A stretch of DNA of 64,000 bases, taken from NCBI GenBank assembly GCA_905250075.1, contig CAJNOP010000027.1, positions 756,032-820,031 on the forward strand, read 5' to 3'. Shown in pieces: positions 36,793 to 48,900 of the stretch. This DNA is from Rotaria sp. Silwood1. Lineage: Eukaryota; Rotifera; Eurotatoria; Philodinida; Philodinidae. Position 1 is the stretch's first letter. Every line of letters starts with the position of its first letter. A model generated the notes under the pieces. It was not told where the DNA came from, ran no database searches, and saw only the letters and a list, made by a program, of their open reading frames with translations. Both the position numbers and the translations under genes were made by a program.

Positions 36793-39501
36793 ATGAATCG
36801 CATTTTCGGTCAATCAAAAGCTAGTGCTGTACCAAAACCAACATTAAATGATACTGCAGCAACACTTGATTCACGTGTTGAAACATTGAATAAACAAATT
36901 GCAACAATTGATCAAGGTTGAGTTATTTTATTATTATTAATAATTAGTATTTTATTTTTAATATTTAGAATTACAAGCTTATAGTAAATTACCTCCAGCT
37001 AGAAAAGTAAAGTTTTTTAATAATTTTGAAAAAAAAGAACTTCTGTATTTATTTAAGGCAGGTCAAAAGGCACGAGCTATGGCGCTTTTAAGTAAAAAGA
37101 AAATGTAAATAATAAATACAATATTTGTTTCTATAAAATTTTAATTTATATATTCTTTTAGGTATGAAAGACAACGTATGACATTAGAAGGACAAGCAGG
37201 TAATATAGGTGCAACTGCATTTGCTGTTAGCAATATTGAAACACAAAAACAAATTGTAGGAAAATCTTAAATATTATTTTCATAATTAATAATCAACTAT
37301 ATTTACTTTTTTTTTGTTTTAGTTCACTGGATTAAAAGATGCTAAGAAACAATTAGTGAAAGGTTATAAAGATTTAAAACCTGACAAAGTTGAAGTAAGT
37401 TATATGATTTATCAGATGATCTTTTGCTTTGATAAAAAAATGACTTCTATTTAGTAATTGAAGTTTAAGTTGAGTTAACTATTTCTGTTAATAAAGAAGG
37501 TAAAAAAAAAATAATCATATAAAAAGAAATTTATTATCACAGCGCGTATTGTCAATTATAACTATAAATTTAGCATTAAGAGTCCATCTTTCCTGAAGAA
37601 TAGATCATCAGAAATGTTTGAAACTTTCAAGGTAGATCTCAATGAGTAAAACAAAAATTATCAAAGTCTAATAAAACTATAATTCTCATTTTTTACAGAT
37701 ACTAGACATTGTTTGAGTTGCTTACTTGTTTATTTCCTTCTATTCGAATAAAAACATCAAAATACTGAGTATATCTTCAAAAATTAACAGTGCAATATTT
37801 TTTAGGAAAAAATGTAAGCACTTCAAACAGCGTTCAATACTTAAAAGAAAGTTTCAGTTCGATCGAACAAACTAAGTAGAAGATGTGACATTTTTTTGTG
37901 ATACAATGTGTCACATGTACTCGATAAAATGCATACGATGAATTTTTGCAAGGCATAAAACATCAAGAAGAACGAGAAGCTTCTGTTTACTTAAGTTAAT
38001 TATAAGAGCTTTCTTAGCAAAGCTACAAAAATTTATGCCAGTAATTGAAAATTTACAAGAATTAATCGTATATCTATAAGATATGGGATTGGTTCAGTAT
38101 GTAAAAAATATGACTGAGAAAAAAAAGTTGTTCTAATCGGAATTGAAAATTTTAGTTAAACTTTCTATGATTATTATCGATTAATGCTATAAATTACATC
38201 AGTCAATGCAAAATTCAAGAGAGATGACCAAAACAAAAAAAAAACAACATTTGTTGACTGAAGTAATCAAAAAAAAACGAATATTTAAGTATTTAATAAG
38301 AATAAATTCTAAAATAGTTTTCTCTAAGCTTAGATCGAGATCAGATCAAATTTAACAGGCCTAGGAGTAAGACTGAAACATTAAACAAAAACTTGGTCTC
38401 GTATATCTCTAAATCACAACTATATTTATCAATATAGCACAGGTAGAATCGGTTCAGTTTGAAATGTAAACGATTTCGATTTGGTTTGAACTTTTTAAAA
38501 ATTAACGAGGAAACTTTCTCAATTGTTCCCTTCTGATTTCAATAATTTTTTTTCTTATAGATTTTACATAGTGTTCTAATAGAAAACCTTAAAAGGATTT
38601 GAGTTTCTATTTTGAGATTTTACTTAGCTATTGAATTCTTTTATGTCTATTTTCTAGAAGTTACAGGTTTTTAGGAAACTTGTGTTTTTGAATTCTAATC
38701 TGAAACTGTCTGCATACATAGAATTCAACTAAATCAGCTTCCTTAAAAAGTTAGAAGTTTTGAATAATATATCTTCAAGATACGAAATTATCAAAAAAAA
38801 GGATGTTGCATGCACTCTTCATAGAAAAAGATTCGTGTCTTAAAACTCTTATGTCTTGAAGAGACTTTGTTTAAAACTTTTGAATCTTTTTTATAGAAGC
38901 TAGTTTAATTGAGTTCTCTATGTACGCAAAGTTTCGGATTAAAATTCGATAGCGTAGCCAAGTCTCAATAGAAACTCTAATCCCTTTGAGGTTTCTATTA
39001 TCTGTAATATAAGCATTTCTAACAAAAAAAAAACTATAAAATTCAATGATTACATTTAATGAATGGATTATTAATTTGTTTAGAATCTTATGGATGATCT
39101 TGATGATCAGCTTCTTGATCACGAAGAAATGAATGACATGTTTAGTCGACCTATTGGTCAAGATATGTATTTGAATGATGCTGATCTAGAAAGTGGTATG
39201 AAGAAAAAACTTGTTACTGTTGTTATTTTTAATATGTAATATTTGTATTTCTTTTTAAGAATTGGCTGGTCTTGCTGAAGAAGAATTTGGTATCGATTCT
39301 AATGCCATGCTTAACGATTTACATGCACCTAGTGTTCCTGTTCAACCACTTGATGCTGGTCATGCAGCAGCTTCAACAACTAAAGTTAGTATTGCTTTTT
39401 TTTTCTTTCTTCTTTATCTTCTTGTTTTCTTTTATTAGGACGGCGTTATGGTTGATGAATTCGGTTTACCAAAACTTCCTGCATCAGGCATGAAGAATTA
39501 A
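36793..39501 (+). CDS. CHMP5: ESCRT-III subunit CHMP5 (Vps60)
   Basis: A subunit of the ESCRT-III/Vps60 system for multivesicular body sorting and membrane scission. It recruits LIP5/Vta1. Exons: 36793-36916, 36969-37006, 37058-37104, 37162-37255, 37323-37394, 39084-39195, 39260-39384, 39439-39501; 224 residues against 219 that I recall in human. It opens MNRIFGQSKASAVPKPTLND with the coiled-coil start TLDSRVETLNKQIATID, holds the basic SKKKMYERQRMTLEGQAGN region, an acidic second half (NLMDDLDDQLLDHEEMNDM, ADLESELAGLAEEEF) and ends DGVMVDEFGLPKLPASGMKN, the characteristic CHMP5 C-terminal motif. The fifth intron is 1689 bp; the others are about 50-70 bp. An AATAAA signal lies at 39615-39620. 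Confidence 0.95.
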
Positions 39502-39614
39502 TTCATCGATTTTATATTAAATAACTCATCAAATCTTTCTGTTCTTGTATAAACATTTTATTGCTGCTTCTTTTTTTTTTCCTTTTTCATTTCTTTCGCT
39601 TTTTCAATCAATGA

Positions 39615-39620
39615 AATAAA
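39615..39620 (+). promoter_or_regulatory. Polyadenylation signal of CHMP5
   Basis: AATAAA 114 bases after the CHMP5 stop and just before the large TIR element, so the element sits immediately outside the transcript end. Confidence 0.4.
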
Positions 39621-40107
39621 CAAAAAAAACCAATCTTTCACTAGAGTTAAGTGGGCTAATTGCAGACAAAAAATCACTCTTTTTCATTGTACTCATCATA
39701 ACGCTGCCAATTGTCGGAATTTTCTTTTAGATTTTTTTTTCACACATGTAGAGTAATGTCTTCTCTATAAACTCATCTAAAAATTATCAAGAAATACCTG
39801 TGCGAAATCGTTCAATCGCGATTTTTCTAGAGGTATCTAGAAACTTTCTGCAATTGCCTCACGTGCGATAATTGCATACGTACTCAGAAAGAGCGAAGTA
39901 ATTGCAGACATACCCAGAAAGAGTGGGGTATTTGCTGATTCTCAGCAACTTTACATAGAATCACTAGAAATCGGTTTTCTTCCCAACCATACAAGATTGA
40001 TTAGTAACTTTTTCACAGGTAGATAGACTTAGTAATTCTTTACAATAGATGACAATGTTACTATAAAACTTGTCAAGTAGATGAAACACTAATCAAAATA
40101 GTAAAAT

Positions 40108-40278
40108 TTTATGTATTTATCCCACTCGGGGTATTTGCAAACATACACAGAAAGAGTGAGACAAGAGCAGACAGCTATTTAAAATAGCGCTATTTTACAT
40201 AGCTGTCTGCAATTGTTCCACTCTTTCTGTGTATGTATGCGATTACTTTAAGTGGCGTAAATGCATAAAATTTTGCTA
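40108..40278. repeat. Near-perfect palindrome nested in the foldback element
   Basis: The sequence from AAAATTTTATG to CATAAAATTTT reads as its own reverse complement with few mismatches, centred on AAAATAGCGCTATTTTA near 40199. The arms contain the CACAGAAAGAGTG motif that is also the core of the minisatellite in the larger arms. This is a MITE-like hairpin of about 170 bp. Confidence 0.7.
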
Positions 40279-40298
40279 TTTTTTTCATTTAATATTTA

Positions 40299-40945
40299 AT
40301 GCGGTGCGAAGCACAGCATTTATGTAGTCCTGCACGAGTATTCTTCTTTTTTTCTTACTCGACGTACGCATCGAAACTTGTCATTTTTTGTTACGTTGAT
40401 CTCGAGAACGGAAAATCATAAAGTATTCGTTCAAACGCCACGTAAAAGTGTCAAGATCAAATCGGTATGGTTTTTTCAAAGTTCTCGATAGGTCATTCTG
40501 TTCGCTGTCAATTAGTTTGTCAAAAACACAAATTTTAACGGATTTTGGTTTTCTTCGAGCTTCGAGATAACTAAAATCGCGATAGAACCACGAGGTTAAG
40601 CGCCGATCTCATCGTTCATGTATCCCACAGCTATCAACCCAGCTGATGATAGATAATGAATCATATGGATAATTAAATGATCAATCGAAATCATTTCTTA
40701 GAAACATGTCTATACGCATTGATAGAGTTGTCGTAGTGGTAACTTTTTTACGGCTGCTTTTCACTTGCATCCTTACACCGATAAGCTGAAAAATGTAAAT
40801 GTAGTTTTTTCGATATAGAAGCGACGTAAAAATGTGTTGTTTCAGCGAAATATCAGCATTTTTAGAAGAAAAGCGATTCGAGATGGATTTGAAGAACGAG
40901 TTTTTATGTTTTTCCTGAAACCGAAAGTCGTGCTTTACATCGCAT
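40299..40945. repeat. Nested TIR-bounded unit 1
   Basis: It starts ATGCGGTGCGAAGCAC and ends GTGCTTTACATCGCAT, which are approximate reverse complements. It shares order and sequence with unit 2: a GATCTCGAGAACG block, a CTTCGAGATAA block, and AGAAACATGTCTATACGCAT against AGAAACATGTCCATATGCGT. About 650 bp and without a coding frame. Confidence 0.65.
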
Positions 40946-40980
40946 TTCGCAATCCAGGATTTAGCCTGGTTGCCACTGAG

Positions 40981-41671
40981 TTACGGTGCGAAGCACTGTA
41001 TAGCTATGGTTCGCAACTTTCTTCTTTCTCGACCAGCGCATCCAAAGTCCATATTTTTTTGACGCGATGATCTCGAGAACGACACATCGTTTGTTGTTCG
41101 TTGAAACGTCATTAGACACTTTGAGATCTGTGTATGGTACAACTTTTAGCCGATTTCTATCTCAGGTGTCGTTTGTCCAAAGGAAAACCCGGATGCTATA
41201 ATAATCTGTGGATTATACTTCCATCATGACGATATTATGTAGCGAGACTTGGCGCTGATTTTAGACTTCGAGATAATTAAAATAAAGACAGCGGAAAAAG
41301 GTAGCTGCTACTCTCTTCGCGAATGAATCAGACAGCTGCGAATAGAACTGATAACAGAGAATGAATCATGTAGATAAATAAACCATCAATAGATATCGTT
41401 CTTTAGAAACATGTCCATATGCGTCTATAGAGTTTTCATAGTAATGAATTTTATCATGGCTACTATTCGACTCGGTCTTAACGTTTATTAGGTGATTGAC
41501 GAAAGCGTAGCATTTTCGATTGGCAACAATCGACAGAAACATCTTAGCTCGGTGGAACGTAAACAACTGAAACAGAGATGCCAATCGGGATTGACCTAAG
41601 ACGCGTTTTTTTCTGTTTTTTTATCAGATGTCGTGTTCTCGATATATTAAGATTCGTGCTTCGTACCGCAT
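40981..41671. repeat. Nested TIR-bounded unit 2
   Basis: A diverged direct copy of unit 1, about 690 bp. It starts TTACGGTGCGAAGCAC and ends GTGCTTCGTACCGCAT. The spacing between equivalent landmarks in the two units is about 680-700 bp. A short palindromic spacer (AATCCAGGATTTAGCCTGGTT region) separates them. Confidence 0.65.
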
Positions 41672-41865
41672 TTCTTATTCGAGAGAATCTCGAATACCAT
41701 CTAGTTTAATTACTGTTTCATACACTTGACGAGTTTTATAGTAACATTGTCATCTATTGTAAAAAATTACTAAGTCTATCTACCTGTGAAAAAGTTACTA
41801 ATCAATCTTGTATGGTTGGGAAGAAAACTGATTTTTAGTGATTCTATGTAAAGTTGCTGGGAATC

Positions 41866-42014
41866 AGCAAATACCCCACTCTTTCTGGGTATATCTGCAA
41901 TTACTTCACTCTTTCTGGGTATGTCTGCAATTANNNNNNNNNNTCTGCAATTACTTCACTCTTTCTGGGTATGTCTGCAATTACTTCACTCTTTCTGAGT
42001 ACGTATGCAATTAT
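41866..42014. repeat. Minisatellite in the right arm, interrupted by 10 N
   Basis: Tandem copies of a unit of about 30 bp, TACTTCACTCTTTCTGGGTA plus TGTCTGCAAT, at least four visible. Ten N (41934-41943) lie inside the array, so copy number is unknown. The left arm has only about two units (39865-39935), so the arms differ in array length. Confidence 0.8.
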
Positions 42015-42327
42015 CGTACGTGAGGCAATTGCAGAAAGTTTCTAGATACCTCTAGAAAAACCGCGATTGAACGATTTCGTACAGGTATTTCTTGATAATT
42101 TTTAGATGAGTTTATAGAGACGACATGACTTTACACGTCTGAAAAAACACCTAAAAGAAAATTTCGAAAATTGACCGAGTTATAATAAGTACAAGGAAAA
42201 AGAGTGATTTTTTTGTCTGCAACTATCCCATTCTACTCTATTCAATTGTCTTTATTCGAATTTAATTGATAAATATTTAATTAAAAAAAAAACCAAACAT
42301 ACAGACAAAAACAAGAACAGTTCGATT

Positions 42328-42740
42328 TTAGAAACATTTTTTCCAACAAGACATTTTTCCCATAATCGACCATCTAACACATCGACATTTACCTGAACAA
42401 CATTGATAATCATGTGAACAATAATTATCTTTTAAACGGCATCCTTCTTGATTTGTTCCAGCTAAGTATGTACGAATTCCACTATATTTATAAGAATAAG
42501 GTGATGAAATTTGAGATTGATATATTGACGGATGACCAAGATCACGATTATCACGTGATAATTGGTCAAAATGAAAATGACGTGATTGAATAAATGTTGG
42601 AGATATTCCACGTGAAAATGATATTTTATCTAATTGTCTAGTATTTACTTTTAAAAAATCATTTTGTATTTTAGATGGATTTATATCATTCATAGATGGA
42701 GATCGTATACGGCCTGACGATTGACCATAAAGTTCTTGAA
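42328..42740 (-). CDS. Last exon of a small secreted cysteine-knot-like protein
   Basis: The frame is open from a good acceptor (TTTTTAG, exon start 42740, entering in phase 1) to a stop at 42328, 137 residues. The first ~95 residues are Ser/Gln/Arg-rich and without Cys. The C-terminal ~38 residues hold eight Cys in the pattern C-x6-C-x5-CC-x3-C-x-C-x10-C-x3-C, with CCSGKCRC in the centre. This spacing resembles inhibitor-cystine-knot peptides and prohormone-like secreted factors; the sequence alone cannot tell a toxin-like from a hormone-like role. The first exon with a start and signal peptide was not found in the 200 bp before the divergent NMNAT exon, so it is either further away or lost. 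Confidence 0.55.
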
Positions 42741-42948
42741 CTAAAAATATTTAATAGAAATATTGATCGTATATATCAAATATTAAAACATATTTTTTAA
42801 GTTATAATTTTTTTTTCTCAAGCAATATTATTGTTTAGAAAATAACTTTTGGTTTTTTTTTCTCTTTCTTTTTCTTCCGTTCTTTTCCTCAGATTATAAA
42901 TGTAATCGATATAAAAAAAAGAACTTTTCTTTGTATTTTTTCCTTTAG

Positions 42949-45900
42949 ATGACATCAACAAAATCTGAAAAGACTTTAGATGATGCTGAAAAAGCAGTTC
43001 AAGCTAGACAAGATGGCTGTGAACCGTGTAATCAACAATCAGATCAAATCCTTCCTAGTCGATGTAAATATGTTTTGTTTTATTTAATGTTTATTTTACT
43101 TAACTTTACCTGCATATATTGCTTGTTGATTTAAGAATATCGTAAAAAATATTACGAAGAACATTAATTGTAACATGTTCATATTTTAATATTGAAAAGT
43201 TCAGATATAAACGAACGATAAAAATAATATGATATAGAAAGAGTTTAATTAAATTCGTTCTTTTTTCTTTTCTATATGTATCGAACAAATGTACGAGTTC
43301 ATAAGGTAAACCATAGTATTGGTCGATTTTTAAACAGAGGTCATATAGAGATGTGATTTTCGTTCTATTAAATTTTTTTCTTTCTATGAATGTTGGTAGT
43401 GACAACTGTAACAAATCGTTCAAAACAGCGTAGAACATAATTTCTCTAGAGTACTTGTATTCTTTTAAAAATCCTTGATTACAAGAATTGTTGACGAACA
43501 GTCTTCAAAAAGCTAAATAATTTCACCATTGAAAAAAAAATGGATATAAATTTTTTTTGTCAACAAATCTGTTATTGATACAATGACACATAGTATAAGA
43601 AATGCAAGGTTTACTTTTACAGCAATTAATGAGGCAAAAGAATTACACAAAAAAAAGTAAATATTAGTAACAAAGAGGGCGTAGGTAGTTGACGAAAAAG
43701 ACTGCATCCTTCTTTACAATTGCTTAGTTAAAGTAATCACTTTAATCAGAGGAGATTATTAACGGGTGGTGAGAAATTAGACAAGATTTATGTTAATTTT
43801 TAACCTACTAGAAAATATCAAAAATTATGAGTGTTTATGCTCTTTTTGAATATCGACTTAGAAATTTTGAACAATGAAATTATCTATGAAAAATTCAATA
43901 AATTACTTTGGGCGAAAAATCTTCCTATTTTTATTATTGTGTTTCAAAACTAAAAGTCAGAATATTGATTTATATATCAGTTTGTAGATAAGAAGCTACT
44001 ATACAAAATGCATTATTTAAGTTTTTATTGTCTTTCGATAAGACATCTCGATTATCGTTTTTGCTAAACATTCATTTGTATAAACTCGACAATCATTTTT
44101 ACGTTGAAAGGGGCTCTTGAAAAAATGCCTGTAGTCTTCGTTGAGTAAAAGCTGCAGCCTAGTTTAATATCTGATTTTCTAGAGAACTGTTCGATTTACA
44201 AAACGATGGATGCCCATGATTATTATCATATTTGCAAAGGAATTTATAGATTAAAAACACAGCTGTTAGCCCACCATTGAAAATAATTTATTGCGTTTGT
44301 CAAAAAAAATCCTTCAGTACTCCTAAAGATACAATAGGCAGAACATTTATACGCCCATATTCGAAACGAGTATTACTTGTGAATATGGGTTACGTAGGAT
44401 CATTCAATAAAGTTTTGAATACGTCTATATTGTCTTCTTTCCCACAATAGCTGTCATTATAACAGGAAAACTTTTGTCGGTTGAATTCAATTTTTTTCCA
44501 AAATATGATACGTCTATGAAGGTTTGCATCATCTGACAATGCATTACGAGCTTCAAATTAGTGTAACATTTTCCACTGAAAAAAATATTTACAGAATAAA
44601 ATTTAGGAAATATACTCATTCTTTTTGTCATTACCTTTCATTTGCTGACTATAGTGTTCTCACCTTGGCATTTATGTAAGAGGTTGTATGAAATTTAAAT
44701 AATTTGTTTTTTTCTTCAAAAAAATTTCACATATAATAATCGCTATGGCGGATATTGATGCTATCATTCAGATTGTCTAACTATTAATTTTAGCAATTAA
44801 TTGATATATTCTCTGATTTCGAAGTGATAGATAAGTTTGATTTTTTTTGAATAAATTGATTTTAATTTAAAAAATCTAAGTTGTAAATTTTGTTAAAAAG
44901 AAAACAAGAATAAAATATAAATGCCAAATGATAAGAGCACTTTTATTGATAAAAAACAAGAAACAAGATTAATCATCATATTTCACTCGTTAAATTTTGA
45001 TTAATTAGATTTCAATTCTTTTTATTAAAGTCATCAAGTATCATACAGTGAGGCTGAGAGAGAGAGATGGAAGCCGCTTTACGATCATGCTATTCTTTTA
45101 TATTGATTCATAAATTTTGAAGATTGCTTTAATAATCACATATCAGATATACAGTGTAAGCACGAAAATTATTCAACCAGGTTTTTTTCTTTTATTTTTT
45201 TCTTACCGTAGGCAATAAAAAGAACCTGAATAGTGGTTCAAATAGAGATAATTGTTTCTAAAAGAAATATACAGGAATAAAAATTCTAATTAAGTTTTCA
45301 AAGACAAGGATCATTGAATACCAAAAGGATAGTTTTTCAACACCTAGAACGAGTATGTGTAATTTTGTTTAGACTATGTAGAATGATAGAGCAAATAATT
45401 CTTTATAGAATGAGACGTCGTAGAGTTGTCGTTTTCGTTTTTTGACTGAAATACAGCAATCTTACGGAAGTCCTTAAAGTCGCTTTGTTTTCAATTTCGT
45501 AAAGAAAAACCATTTTTTTTGATTTTCAATCAATCTGCTATACCTCAGCAATAAATCGTCGCAGAAAACTCATTCATGTCTCATTTTTGTAGAAGATGAT
45601 TTGCTTTATCTTTCTATTTAGTCTAGAGGTGTTGAAAAATTAAGGTTTTGATTTTCTGGAGTTGCTTTCTTTTCGAAATTGATAATCATTTTTGACTTAT
45701 ATTTAATTGAGCAATAAAAAAATTGAAATGAGCAGTAATGAAATTTAGCAATAAAAAAATTGAATGAGCAATAAATATATTGAATGAGCAATAAATATAT
45801 TGAATGAGCAATAAATATATTGAACGGGCAATAAATATATTGAATGAGCAATAATTAATTGGAATGAGCAATAAATAATTTGAATAAAGCGTAAAATGTA

Positions 45901-48900
45901 TATAAAAGGAACAATAATAGTTCCGTTACTTATAATGGTAAAGGTCTTCTCAAGCTCCGAGTTCATGATGGAATTGAAGTACAAAATAACTCATTATTTG
46001 ATCATTTGCATGGACAGGTTCTAAATGTTCTACGAATTACGGAAGTCAAGCAGGAACGAGCGTGGTCTACAACGGTCTACAGAGTCTAGCATGATCTAGC
46101 AGGGTTTTACAGATTCTCAATGGTTTTCAAGGATCTAGCATGGTCTAGCAGGTCTAGAAGGGCCTATAGAGTCTATCAGAACCTAGCATGATCTAGAAGG
46201 GTCTACAAAGTCTAGTAGGGTTTAGCAGGATCTCGGTGGTTTCCAAGGGTCTAGCATGATCGAGCTTGACCTGCAAGAGTCTACAGAGTCTAGCAGGATT
46301 TAGCAGGGCTCACAGTCTAGCAGCATCTAGCAGGGCTAACAGACTCTAGCAGGGCCCACAGATTGTAGCAGACTATACAGGATTTAGCAGGATTACAATA
46401 CCTACCAGGGTCTAAAGAACCTACAAGAGTCTAGTAGAATCGATCGGGTCTAGCAGGATCTATGAGGTTCCAATGAAGTTTTATATGGCGTCGATACTTT
46501 GTAATAACAAAAGACCCTAATCCACAATCTCACTGGCTTTACACAGTCACTATCTCTCTCATCCCGATATTGCGGTCTTCACGCGTCTTCTCGTGTTTGA
46601 CAGGTATGCTACATTGGCATCTTAACTAGATTACAAGGTTGCAGGCCTCTACCTAAGGCAAAATAGTGGAAATTTGTTCGAAAAGAAAAAGAGTCAGACC
46701 ATCGAAAGTAAAAAACCCTTTATTGGTACAATGATCAGTTATATATACTTCATTTTTCTTTCTGTTTCTTGCCAATCACAGACATAATAGTGCATTTTTT
46801 CTCTTTTATTGTTCGAATATGAAATTGATATTGCCATATAGCAAATTATTTATTGCCCATTTCATATTATAATATTGCTTATATAGTATTATAATATTGC
46901 TTATATAATATTATAATGTTGCTCATTTAATGTTATAATATTGCTCATTTAATTTTATAATATTGCTCAAATCAAGTTTTTTTACTGCTCACACATTATT
47001 GCCAAATCATGTATAAATTACTGCTCATTCCAATATTTTTATTGCTCAAATAAATACAAGCCATAATTTTTATTTCCTTATATTCTTGGTAGTAGCGATT
47101 TTCTCTATTCGAAGCAGTATTTGGATTTTTTCTAACGCTTATGGCATTGAACAAAACCGAAAATAAACCTTAATGAATAATTTTGGTACTCACTATATAT
47201 GAAAGAAACTGCATTCATCAGGATGGCAACAAATAAAACCATGAGACCATGGATAGAAGCCATAGGCTTGGTTTCGAACTCGGTCGCATCCGCGCACGAA
47301 AACTTAGGATTCGGTGGTTTATAATTAAGAGCAAATTCTTGTACATGATTTCCAGAGTCGTATTCAATATATATTCGCCCGAAAAAAATATTTAAACTTA
47401 ATATTTTTAAAAAAATCATGGCTAGTATTACTCATATAAAAGTAATTATATAGTCTGATAACGCACGAAATTTTCTACAACCCTATATATACATACGATT
47501 TGGATTGCACTTGTTCAGTAAAATAGAAATTCAAGTACTAAGAAGGTATCTTCACGATTAGAATGTCCTTAAATACATCAGTTGTTTATTTTTCATGCAT
47601 TTTTTCAAATTTTTTTTTAATGTAGGAGCATACTGTTACGATAGTGAGTATACATATTTTGAAAATGCCTGAGATTTTCTATCCTTCTGTACTTTTGCCA
47701 GTCTTTGACTATCAATTATTTGATGATAAATTTGGACAATATTTCTGTGCATAGTGCTTCATCAAAGACAAAAAATGCCTGAATTAAATTAGTATCCGAA
47801 CTAATAGACGAGTAATTATTTATACATCTTATTGGATTACTAGATAACCATTCATGAGCTATTGTATGAATTATGTCGAGTAATTGAGAGTGAACGTGTG
47901 TGACTGAAAGTACATTAACAATATTCGAAATATTTGTCATCAAATAATTGAAATGGTGCTGTATTAAAAAGTGTATGAAAAAGAAACAATAAAATGAATC
48001 TTTAGAGAACTTGATGACAGAGTCATTTTGCCGTGATGTGCCCAAAAGAAAAATGCCTATAAATTGAATTTTACTCAAATGATTTTAATGAATTTTTTGT
48101 CTTACTAGTCTAAAGATGGTCATTCATTTTTGAAAAAATCAAGTCTCCGAGAAACCATAACAATAGTGTCAAATACGTAGCTGCTAACATATCATCTGTC
48201 AAGGGGAAACTAATTTCTTTTTGTTGTTCCATTGTAATTCTTTTAAAATACTTTTTGAAACTAGGATTGAAAAACCTGTCAAGAGCTTTCAGAATACGAC
48301 TCTAGTTTTACTTTTATACGAAGTTTGATGTACGGATCGAATTTAATATCAAAGAAAAAAAGAGCAAAAATAATTTGAGGCTTTAAAAAAGGTTTGTGTC
48401 TTAAAATTCATTAGTACAAAAACTTTGCACAAAATTATAATGACATTCATATTACACTTAGAATGATTTTTTTATATTTTGTTATTGCTATAACTGAATG
48501 AAAATTGAAATTTTTTTTCATAAAAATTAGACTGCTATTTTTCAATTCATACACTAGAGTAATATGCCAAAGAATCAAACAAAACTTTTTCTCTGTTCAA
48601 AAGAAAATTCAATATTACTAACAAAGTATAGCGCGCCACTTTTTTCAGTCAATTATACGCTAAGGTTAAGTGATGTATGGAAAAAAACATACAGAAATCG
48701 ATTATGTACCGACACCTATATAGCAATATCATAATTTCTGTACCTTAGTTACATCGGAAAAAGATATCTAGCGCTAACTTAACACGACTTTAAGTGAACG
48801 AATACACTTATGAGTTGTTGATTTCCATAATCATTGAAGCGCCCTATGAATTTCGTCAAAATAAGCGATACACATGTCGATTCCAATGTTGACATAGAGC

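Larger units (their letters stand above)
39642..42240. mobile_element. Large foldback element with long TIRs, flanked by TA
   Basis: Left arm (39644-40107) and right arm (about 41700-42238, reverse-complemented) match along their full length. The termini read GAGTTAAGTGGGCTAATTGC and GAGTAGAATGGGATAGTTGC, each with TA directly outside (39642-39643 and 42239-42240), which fits a TA target-site duplication. Inside the arms, shared blocks include CTAGAGGTATCTAGAAACTT and TTTTCACAGGTAGATAGACT. No transposase frame is present, so it is non-autonomous if it is a transposon. It carries a minisatellite in the arms, a palindrome and two smaller TIR-bounded units in the centre (separate entries). Total length is about 2.6 kb, with a 10 N gap in the right arm. 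Confidence 0.8.

Noticed and set aside
41838-42045. Open frames of about 60 codons with repeated peptide
   Set aside because: They are translations of the ~30 bp minisatellite across a 10 N gap, in two frames at once. No gene evidence.
45702-45890. Regular ~20 bp repeats, at first sight like a CRISPR array
   Set aside because: The repeats are contiguous without unique spacers, the window is eukaryotic, and the same motif recurs inverted at 46845-47056. It is the arm of a TIR element.
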